Origin: Apoda limacodes
Taxonomy: Eukaryota > Arthropoda > Insecta > Lepidoptera > Limacodidae
NCBI GenBank assembly: GCA_946406115.1
Contig: OX291560.1
Location: forward strand, 7,193,158-7,257,157
DNA: 64,000 nt
Direction of reading: 5' to 3'
Shown: positions 56,201 through 64,000 of the stretch, one piece after another
Numbering within the stretch: the first letter of the stretch is position 1
How the letters are laid out: the number at the start of each line of letters is the position of its first letter
The notes under the pieces: generated by a model
What the model was told of the DNA's origin: nothing
Databases searched by the model: none
The model's input: the letters and a program-made list of their open reading frames with translations, nothing else
Program-made: the position numbers and the translations under genes

Positions 56201-57127
56201 ACATTTATGACTGCTTTTTTACGCTTTATATCTAAAGGTAATTCAATAAACGAAGACCCTCGTAAGGGATTGAACTTATTAACATTCATTTCTAAGAACT
56301 GAATTTTTTTTAAAGTCCATCCACTATCTTTTGCTTCGAAATCACTCATTTTATTTTTAATGTCTTCGCTTAAAGTTTCTAAATAATTTTCTAATTCGTC
56401 CCCTAAAGAAATAGTCCAATTTTTTGTTTGAAAATCGAAAGAATTTTTTAAATCTTTTGTTTCCTGTTCAAAATCTGCATGAATAATAAAATTAACTTTA
56501 ACAATAGTTAACTCTTTTAAACATTCCTGAATAAGAAATAGTATCGACTCTTTAATTGATGCTATGAATACTTCAGGAGTTTGTATTTTAAGTGACTCAT
56601 TAGCTTTAGGTGATACAATTCTATACGTTAAGACCCGAGACCCAAAAGCAACTGATATAACAGAGACATTATGTAAATTATGATTATGAATAAGACATTT
56701 TTCTTTGTGTTCCTTAGATCGTAAGTGCTGAGCATAGAACCTTTGGCTAACCTGTAATTCACATATTTGACACATAACGTTCTGTCTATATGTTGTATTG
56801 GAAGATGATGACGTCGATGCTTGTTGTAAATCTTCAACACTAATATCAGCTTGTCTCTTCAAACCTCGACCGACTTGAATTGAAGATTTTCTGTAGGTAT
56901 AACATGCTTATGTTAATATAAGAACACAAATATGTAACATAAAATTTAAATAAGTATAGTTAGAATGTATACCTGAATGTTTCCTCAACTTCTTTACAGA
57001 TGTTAAACAGTGAAGTGTCATAATACGGATTTTCCAGAGCATTATCTTCATAATTCTCACACGCTCTCATTAGTTCTTTTTCTTCTTCTTCAAAAACATT
57101 TTGAAAAAAAAAACTTTCTAGTGACAT
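53226..57127 (-). pseudogene. polB: Polinton protein-primed family B DNA polymerase, spliced, one frameshift
   Basis: Predicted exon 1 (57127-56973) encodes 51 codons starting MSLESFFF. The intron 56972-56891 has GT...CTACAG ends and keeps frame. Exon 2 then runs through 653 codons (from 56862) to 54901. A zinc-finger-like CQICELQVSQRFYAQHLRSK lies near the start. Exonuclease motifs are ADFEAL (D416/E418 of that frame) and NLSNYDAHF. After one extra base in a G-run near 54922 the frame 54944-53226 continues: YLRTDV (exo III), FDANNLYGWAMS (motif A), YKLMNNAVFGK (motif B) and YTDTDSL (motif C). The enzyme copies the linear element using a protein primer. Apart from the single frameshift all catalytic residues are present. 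Confidence 0.93.
56891..56972 (-). other. Predicted polB intron
   Basis: The minus strand begins GTATAC and ends CCTACAG, 82 bp with an A/T-rich body. It joins a 155-nt exon 1 to exon 2 in frame (phase 2). Confidence 0.7.
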
Positions 57128-57299
57128 GGTTGAAATAAACCAGTTTAGCTTTGCTTGTGAATGATGAATTAATAATAAATATAATGTTCGATTTTTCTCT
57201 TATATATACAAGTCGATAAGGTGATTACTATATTAGTTGATGGTTAATTAATAGTTGCTCGTTACTTATCAATTAGATACTCATAAAATTTTGTAACGA
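57128..57299. other. polB upstream region
   Basis: AT-rich. The minus strand has TATATATA at 57201-57208, about 75 bp before the polB ATG, a probable TATA box. It lies between polB and the right TIR. Confidence 0.55.
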
Positions 57300-57331
57300 T
57301 GGTTCTTATAAATTAATTTAGCTATTAGAGA

Positions 57332-57986
57332 TTACTTTTTAAAAAAGTATTTTTTACAGTTATTGGTTTCTGCTATTTGCTTCGTGATATCAAATATGAT
57401 ACCCTTCGTTTGCTCATATTTTTCATCTTTTGTATCCGTATAATATTTGGTCCTCACTTCTGAGTGTTTCCAATGTTCATCTACTGGTACTTTTTTCAAT
57501 TTTATGAGGTCATACACCTCAATTTTTATCAAATGTGTAGCATGAGCCCCATCATCATTATTAGTAGACAAGTATGTGACACCAGGGATACCATCTTTTG
57601 AAGATCTCGCCACTGTAGAGCTGAGTTTCTTTTTCTTCTGATTGGTCCCCTCAAAGAATGAGTCGATACTATTTCGACGAGACCGTTTGAGCTTTGTTGT
57701 TTCTAAGGCCTTCTCAGTTGATTGCTCATCATCCGATGTAGCGTAGTAGTAATGCTTGAACGTGTTTTCTTCCATTACGTTAAATGTTGAATTCTGTAAT
57801 AAAATAAGCCTATGCTTTAAAAACATATTTGTATAATAATTTGAATAAAAAAATTTACCTAAAGTGAAAACCTAAACAAAATTGGTTTAAGTAATAGACA
57901 TTCAAACAAACACATAGTTTTGAGGGTCTGTAATATATAATAAATATAGATAAAGAATTATAAAGCAAAAAAACACATACCTCCAT
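57332..57986 (-). CDS. Polinton TIR-encoded protein, right copy (spliced)
   Basis: Mirror of the left TIR gene: exon 1 at 57986-57981 (ATGGAG), donor immediately after, exon 2 at 57793-57332. Exon 2 codes for the same protein as the left copy with three differences seen over the shared region (Val to Ala, Lys to Glu, Arg to Gly). Both copies are open, so the gene has stayed intact in two places. It reads inward from the right end, the same direction as polB and the core genes. Confidence 0.75.
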
Positions 57987-58288
57987 AGCTTTTTTTTGAA
58001 GGAAATAGAACCAGCCTCAGTATCACACTTGATGATAAATTGTAACTCAAATGAATACTATCGACTAGTGTTTATGGATCCTATATATATACGATTTATC
58101 TTACAAGTACAAATATAATTAAAAAGGTATTAGGAATGTCACCACAAACATCATTATCGCACTCACGACATTTGTAATTAAATAAGAATAACTAATAAAC
58201 GGAAAAATACGATAGACCCATTACGATAATGATATAACTACTTAACAAAACTACACAGAACCCACAGTGATGTCATGTGGTAGTTCTG

Positions 58289-58549
58289 GTCAAGCGTGAG
58301 TCGACGTATCCCAGACACAGGGGGTGGTTTTGAGAGTGGTCAAGCGCGAGTCGCCACACCCCAGACACAGGGGTGGTTTTGAGAGTGGTCAAGCGCGAGT
58401 CGCCACACCCCAGACACAGGGGTGGTTTTGAGAGTGGTCAAGCGCGAGTCGCCACACCCCAGACACAGGGGTGGTTTTGAGAGTGGTCAAGCGCGAGTCG
58501 CCACACCCCAGACACAGGGGTGGTTTTGAGAGTGGTCAAGCGCGAGTCG
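58289..58549. repeat. 49-bp tandem repeats in right TIR
   Basis: Five full intervals of the repeat (caagcgcgagtcg at about 49-bp steps) plus a diverged first one (caagcgtgagtcg at 58291); one more unit than in the left TIR. Confidence 0.95.
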
Positions 58550-58619
58550 TGCGGGGGGCAGAAAAGTTTTTAGGCGAGGGGTTGAGGTTGGAGGGTAGTG
58601 AATCCCCTCTACTCCTATT

Positions 58620-59466
58620 TCACTCCCTTGACGCCTCCAATATAAAATCAACCCTTTCTCTGAATTCAGAATTTCTATACTTATGGTTTGGGCTGGGCGA
58701 TGATGATTCAGTCAGGACATTACCCTTCCATTATAGATAATTACCTACATACATGATATACATTTCACATTGTTTTTGAGAGACATTTTGTCTAAATTTA
58801 TTTATGTGACATTTTTGGTAAGGTGGCTGAACACCATTAGTACACGTATTACCTTTATCGTCTGAGAACGATTTATTTGTAGAACGGACGCACTGTCATA
58901 AACTAGCTTCGTCCGCGTATTTCCTTTTTTTTTTAAATATTTTACTTATTGATAATATTTTTTTAAAAATAAACACTTTCCTGTAAAAGTAAATAATTTT
59001 CACTAATTTTTTTTTATATTGATTTTTTTTAAATATTGATGGATGTTATACAAAGCCCCATCTAGTTCCAAATTTAGCAAGACAAGCAACTGCACTTTTG
59101 CACTGTGATTTTAAGTTTTTTTTGCATTCAGTGTCGTATTGTTCTACTTAGATTGCTTTAAAGTTATTTATCTTTGCATGAAATACAGGGCGTATGCTTA
59201 TGCTTTTGTGAATGGGGCCATGTATAAAACAGGTGTTATAATATTTTTTACTAATAAAAATTAGTAAAAAGTGTGTGTGTCAGCTCCGACACACGACTGG
59301 AGTTTTCTCTCTCTCTCTCTGTCTCTCTCAGTCTCGGTCTCGAACTTAAAACTGGTTAGGTACCATACAACGAATAAAAATTCATGCATTGCTTATTTGT
59401 GAATACAAAGAAATGTTTGAAGAATTTGTTGCGCTCTTGAAATAATTCTCAATATTGAACTGAAAA
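58620..59466. other. Right flank of the Polinton, no gene
   Basis: Begins with the continuation of the repeat interrupted by the Polinton (cctatttcactcccttg). T-rich near 58920-59040; (CT)n at about 59306-59345. Confidence 0.5.
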
Positions 59467-59750
59467 GTGGCGGCAAGCGTCATTACCAATTTGTCTTGGT
59501 GGTCTTGGAATTCGCTGTGTAAAAGATACTGGAATAGCTGCCTTTCTTGCCTCGTCAAATGGAGCTGCTAGTCTTGTCACTCGCATTTTACCTTACAATG
59601 GTGACAGACTAAGTTTGCTCTTTAAAGACGATGCCTTAACAGCTTGGTCAGCACTGGGACCAAACCATAGCCTACCTGATAAATTACATATTCAGAGAAA
59701 TTGGGATGATATCAAATATCATTTATTCAAATTAGGCTACAATAATTGAG
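59467..59750 (+). pseudogene. Restriction-like-endonuclease LINE fragment
   Basis: The plus strand reads QASLPICLGGLGIRCVKDTG, AAFLASSNGAASLVTRI and LHIQRNWDDI before a stop near 59749. The 'LGGLGIR' and 'AFLAS' blocks match the thumb region of the element at 37635-38875 (KFGGLSIR, AFLAST). RT catalytic and nuclease parts are missing. Confidence 0.7.
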
Positions 59751-60660
59751 CACTTATGAATGTCACTACGCCATCGGTTCGTAAGTCTATAAGGTGGGAG
59801 ACCTTGTACTGAGAAGAAACGACAAGAAACTCAGCCCTTGCTGCCCCGATTTCTTTTCTCCCTTTCTCTTACAGCGTCCACTTAAAATGTTGGAAAATAC
59901 CCTCCCTATCACATAAGGATACTTTCCATTACAAACATAAAAACATGAAATGCACAAGCACAACATAAAAAAAGTATCTAATTGCAAAATATAAATAAAG
60001 ACAGTTTATGTATTCATCACTAATAATCAATGTCTTACAGTATTGATAAACAAAAAAAAACTGGTTGCCTGTAAAGTCGGTATACGGGCGAAAGTTTTAC
60101 GTGACAACTTGTGCCTTTCACTTTTTATGTCTGTCTCTCTCGCTCTTAGGCGGGCTAACCATGCCGCGTGCCTCTCACTCGTTCTCATTGTGAGCGCATA
60201 ACGTGAGCGGAGCGTAACGCAGTTTCTTGAAGTGTCACCCGGCAAACCAATTTATAAGACGTTGTCACGTCAACAAAAAAGTAAGACTAAATACAAGGAT
60301 ACAAAGAAGTTTGCAAGAGCAGACCAGCCTCCACAGGCGGCACCCGATCACGAGTATGACACATGAATCAGCCATCGCTTCGCTCAACCATGTTTTAGGG
60401 AACGTAACGACCCGACACACACGCCACCACCGCAGAGACACTTTGAGAGAGCATGACACACTCAAGCAACTCCAATAAAACTTTGATTGTACTAGTTACA
60501 ATGTGTGTAGTAAAGGAACAAAATATAAGAGGAGAAGATTGGAAGGTGCGTTATTTATTTATTTTAATTCAATACAATTATAAACTTACAGACTAGGTCT
60601 ACGCGTTTCTAATTTAGCTACATCTATTTATTTATATGCGATAGATAGTAAGAGGCATAA
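59751..60660. other. Intergenic, repeat-like
   Basis: No supported gene. 60080-60240 (ttttacgtgacaacttgtg ... gtgcctctcactcg) has the feel of a known dispersed moth repeat, by memory only. Confidence 0.4.
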
Positions 60661-62662
60661 CACCTTATCTTATTTCAAATCTTCTTTGGATTTTTTCCAA
60701 CATGAGCACATATTTGGTCTCACGTGGATCCCAAACAACTGCGTTAAACTCAAGACTACTGCGAACAAATGCATTATATAGTATTATAGCCACTCTTACA
60801 TCTTTAAGCTCTCGTGATCGTCTCATGATGAAACCCAGAGTTCTATTGGCTTTTTGACAAACAATACCAATATGATCACGAACATTTAGTTCACTGTCAA
60901 ATGTTAGTCCCAAGTCACGTATAATGTCAACTCTTTGTAGCGTCGCTTCCGACAGGTAGTATTCATACCTGATCGGCGTGCGCGAGCGTGTGAAGGTCAT
61001 GATCTTAAACTTTTTCGTATTAAAACATAAGCGGTTTGAGTTACTCCATTGTGCAGCCTTTAGAATATCCGTTTGCAGTGATGTACAATCTGCAGCATTT
61101 TTAAAAATAGCGTATAATTTAAGGTCATCTGCAAACATTAAGCATTTTGATTTTTCGCCAAGATGTTGAGGTAAGTCATTAATCATCAAAAGGAACTGGG
61201 TTGGACCCAGGGTGCTGCCTTGACTTAATCCTGACCTCGTGTAGTACGCATCTGAAGGAAAATCTCTAATTTTGAAGAATTGCATTCTGTTGCTTAGGTA
61301 GCTGGCTAATAGACACATCAACTTTGGAGTGAACCCGAACTTTGCAAATTTTGTAAGTAATATGTCATTATCCACCTGGTCGAAAGCCTTTTTTAAAATC
61401 GAGATATGCAACATCCACACTATACCCGTCGTCCATGGCCGCTGCTACAGTATTTACAAAGTTAGTGTGGTGTGTTGCAGTCGAGCGTCCTGTACGAAAT
61501 CCGTGCTGACTGTCATGCATGATGTTGATGATGTTCGAATCTGCCCACAAATATGATAATTAAGAGTTGACTCAAAGATCTTTCCGAACACAGATAGGAC
61601 TGCCACAGGTCTGTAATCCTCTACGTGAGCCTTATAACCGCTTTTAAATATCGGCGTAACTCGAGATATTTTCCAACAAGGTGGATAGACCCCCGTGTGC
61701 AACGAAATATTTAAATATACAGTAGCGGAACACTAAGCACTAAAATACAATCCTTCACTACGAAAGGAGGGATACCACCGGGTCCTGCGGAAGAAGTAGG
61801 TTTCGGTCGGACGCTACAAGCTCGACACCGCGCTGCGCCTCTTGTACGTCTAGTCTCGGTACCTCAGTCAGGAACTCCGAGCTATAATATTCGGCAAATG
61901 CGTCTACCGCTTCTTGTCCAGTTACAGTCTTGTCGCGATACTTAAAACTGTCAGTTGGTTGTCTACTCTGTCGTTGGTCTGATATGTATTTCCAAAAAAG
62001 TTTGGGATTGTTTTTGACATTGGGTTCAATATTTTTAATATACGAGTCAAATGCGTTGCCTATTTGAGTTTTCATTAATGTCCTATAATATTTATAAAGG
62101 TTCTTATTAAATTCCTTACCTTACATTTTATATCTTTTAAAGTGATAATACTTATGTCTTATGTTGCGTTTAATTTGTGGAGTAAATCAAGTCGGATATG
62201 AATATCGCTGGTTTCGTCTATCACGCTTTTTTATTGGAACCCAGTCGTTAATACAACTATTTAATTTTGAGTAAAAGATATCCGTTGCCAGTACAACTTC
62301 TGTTTCCTGAAGTCAATATTGGCGATAGCCTCATATAGTTCACATAGGTTAGTCCTTCGGAATTTCCACTCGCGAGATACTGAAAATGACGGTGGCGGGG
62401 CAGACGATGTAGGTCGCTGCTGGCGGCCGCGGGGCCAGCGCAGTACCACCGCAAGCGTGGGGTGGTACGCGTCCTCGGGCACTAGAGGATCTACATCGCC
62501 CTGCACGCCAATGCGATCCTCTAGAAAACTGCTTAATACTAAATCTAACTTATCCCCATACATATTTGGCACCTGATTAAATTGACTAACATTACAAAAA
62601 TTCACAAAATTATTAGAACTAGTATTAACATTATTAGACACAGACTTAAGATTAAAATCACC
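60661..62662 (-). pseudogene. Jockey-superfamily LINE (endonuclease end, RT)
   Basis: Minus strand, pieces in several frames. 62641-62261 holds an endonuclease C-terminus (LDLVLSSFLED ... PEDAYHPTL; GDFNLK just upstream at 62655). 62075-61758 is a linker (NNPKLFWKYISDQRQSRQ). 61702-61454 has RT start (TPIFKSGYKAHVEDYRPVAV). 61420-60665 has the palm and thumb (LSQGSTLGPTQF, CLMFADDLKLYAIF with ADD, DLGLTFDSELNVRDHI). Frameshifts near 61750 and 61430 and short losses break it. The endonuclease N-terminus is missing, the usual 5' truncation. Confidence 0.85.
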
Positions 62663-63330
62663 TTATATAACAAAATAAGTACTTTAGAATTTTTAAAGCA
62701 AACATCGATATCAGTAATAAAGATTTAAAAGAGGAGAGGACCCAAAAGAGATCCCTGGAGTACACCACTTGGAACTTTAACCCAGCTAGGGATGTAATTG
62801 TTAGCTACGACTGCTTGCGAGCGATTTGCTATATATGACATAAACCAACGATGTAAGTTACCCTGGACTCCAGCTTTCAGTAACATTTGTAAAAGTAGTT
62901 GATGATCAATGCGATCAAATGCCTTGCCATAATCAGTATATATGACGTCAACTTGTTCACCACTGTCCATTGATTTCGTGAGATAAACTTAAAATAGCAC
63001 TAAGTTAGTAAGTGTCGACCTAACTTTGAGAAATCCATGTTGAGCAGGATTAAACTGATCTTTCAGTACAGAAACAATATCTCCTTGTACAATTTTCTGA
63101 AATACTTTAGCAATATTGCATTATTTAGATATTGGTCTATAGTGTTGTACAACTGAAATTAAACCTTTTTTTTGGACTGTTGTTATAAAAGCTTGCTTCC
63201 AGATATCTGGCACGGAGCCTTCATTAATGGATCTTTGAAACAATAATGAAAGTGGCAATGCCATATTTTCCGCACAATTAACTAAAAAAAAATAGGTGGC
63301 ATCATATCAGGTCCAGCAGATTGATCTTGA
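62663..63330 (-). pseudogene. Second LINE reverse transcriptase fragment
   Basis: The minus strand reads (with stops) HYRPIS near 63140, FNPAQHGF near 63030, then a frame 62970-62725 with VDVIYTDYGKAFDRIDHQLL and SGVLQGSLLGPLLF. It continues in a shifted frame with FITDID until about 62665, where the endonuclease of the neighbouring LINE starts. The catalytic YADD is not present because the element is cut there. A different lineage from 60661-62662. Confidence 0.8.
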
Positions 63331-63357
63331 TTCCCATTTGATAGGTACAAAATTATA

Positions 63358-63480
63358 GAAAATCGTACATGTATATGTGTATGTATGTGTATAAGACGAA
63401 AAATATTTAGTTTTTTTTATAACACTAAGGTGAAGCTGATGTCCGCCTGATGCTAGGCTTACCGCTTAGGTAAAACATTA
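63358..63480 (-). repeat. LINE 3' tail fragment
   Basis: ttttttataacactaaggtg ... tccgcctgatgctaggctta resembles the 3' end of the LINE at 15955-18431 (ctaaggtgg ... tccgcctgatggtaagcgg), with decay. A (TGTA)n-like stretch precedes it. Confidence 0.6.
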
Positions 63481-64000
63481 ATATTGCTCTTCTAATATCT
63501 TGTCAAGTCATTGCTGCATTATTTGGTACAGTTATTTAGGATCGAAAATCAACCAGAATGATAAATAAATATAATACGAAGTATCCCAAGGTACGCCACC
63601 CTCTCCTATATACCAAACTTTTTGAGTATGTAAATTTTAATTGCTTTGTACTTATGTACTTAAACCTCATCATAACAAGTAGCGAAGATATATGTTGTAA
63701 AGATATATTATTACATTGTGTATTAAATAACCACTATAGAATGTAACACGTATTTTCTTATTACTATTTGTGATTTCTCATTAACATTCGATATATTTAG
63801 AAGGTATCAGTGATGAGATAAATGGTAATTTAATTTTTTTATAATGTATGTAATTGCAATGTCTTTCAACCCTGTGCCTTGCCCGACAGCAAAGAGATGA
63901 CTGTCTCCGACTCTATTGAGCGGGGTGCGACAGCATAGTCGTGCGTATCATCGAATGGTAATGAGGGGAACATTAAGGAACACATTTCGAAGTCCTATAT
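63481..64000. other. Intergenic to window end
   Basis: No gene seen. A 62-codon open frame (63558-63746) has no recognisable motif. The last 150 bp are richer in GC. Confidence 0.5.

Larger units (their letters stand above)
57300..58613 (-). repeat. Polinton right TIR
   Basis: Inverted copy of 45690-46968 with one extra 49-bp unit and without the 14-bp insertion. Only a few substitutions were found. Confidence 0.95.
45684..58619. mobile_element. Polinton/Maverick DNA transposon, near-complete (element 45690-58613)
   Basis: A 12.9 kb element flanked by the 6-bp duplication CCTATT (45684-45689 and 58614-58619). It starts AGTAGAGGGG and ends with its complement CCCCTCTACT. TIRs are about 1.28 kb (left) and 1.31 kb (right) and nearly identical. 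Inside, all core genes read on the minus strand: protease, major capsid protein, a minor capsid candidate, penton, integrase, two conserved unknowns, packaging ATPase and PolB. 6-bp target duplications, long TIRs and this gene set define Polintons. Near-identical TIRs and only three lesions point to a young insertion. Genes overlap or lie tightly packed, as in a virus genome. Confidence 0.97.

Noticed and set aside
60227..60478. 83-codon histidine/arginine-rich frame
   Set aside because: No homology recognised; it lies within repeat-like sequence.

Overview
The window looks like insect nuclear DNA, most likely from a moth or butterfly. The background is AT-rich and intron-bearing, and almost everything recognisable is a transposable element, including sequence families I associate with Lepidoptera (TED-like errantivirus, BEL/Pao, several LINE lineages, and a dispersed repeat running from a 'ccggccaagtgcgag' start to a 'tacggaaccctaaaa' end). 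I see no convincing single-copy host gene, and nothing bacterial.

Layout. 1-850: Gypsy pol fragment (+). 1149-2468: LINE of probable RTE type (-). 2.5-7.1 kb: AT-rich sequence with hairpins and a GC-rich island. 7.66-8.40 kb: broken gene of an uncharacterised 'SDG..Q' family (+). 8743-14485: BEL/Pao element (+) with recognisable gag, protease, RT, RNase H and integrase, broken by stops and frameshifts. 15510-19102: Tc1/mariner-superfamily transposase (+), with a probable intron, split by a 2.5 kb LINE on the minus strand (15955-18431). 21330-32523: env-bearing Gypsy errantivirus (-) with two LTRs and a GTAC target duplication, interrupted by a composite repeat block in integrase and by a LINE tail in RNase H. 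33.4-34.2 kb: Penelope-like GIY-YIG fragment with a 62-bp inverted repeat. 34.47-35.33 kb: second 'SD..GQ' family pseudogene (-). 37.6-38.9 kb: LINE with a restriction-like endonuclease (-). 40-44.7 kb: LINE fragments, dispersed repeats and a small possibly myristoylated membrane-protein ORF. 45690-58613: near-complete Polinton/Maverick. 58.6-64 kb: more LINE fragments.

The main feature is the 12.9 kb Polinton. It has 1.3 kb terminal inverted repeats (TIRs), a 6-bp CCTATT target duplication, and a full set of virus-like genes: family B DNA polymerase, FtsK/HerA-type packaging ATPase, retroviral-type integrase with chromodomain, adenovirus-type cysteine protease, double-jelly-roll major capsid protein, penton protein, a probable minor capsid protein, and two conserved small or unknown proteins. 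PolB would prime and copy the element, integrase would insert it, and ATPase, protease, capsid and penton would package it. Only three lesions are visible: a frameshift in polB, a frameshift in integrase and a stop in penton. Each TIR also carries a full copy of an extra gene with its own TATA box and a predicted two-codon first exon, so the element has two nearly identical outward-lying genes reading inward.

The insertions show an order of events. The LINE at 15955 is younger than the transposase it splits. The LINE tail at 28095 and the repeat block near 24-26.4 kb are younger than the errantivirus. The Polinton landed inside an older dispersed repeat. All identifications are by eye from motifs; no database search was run.
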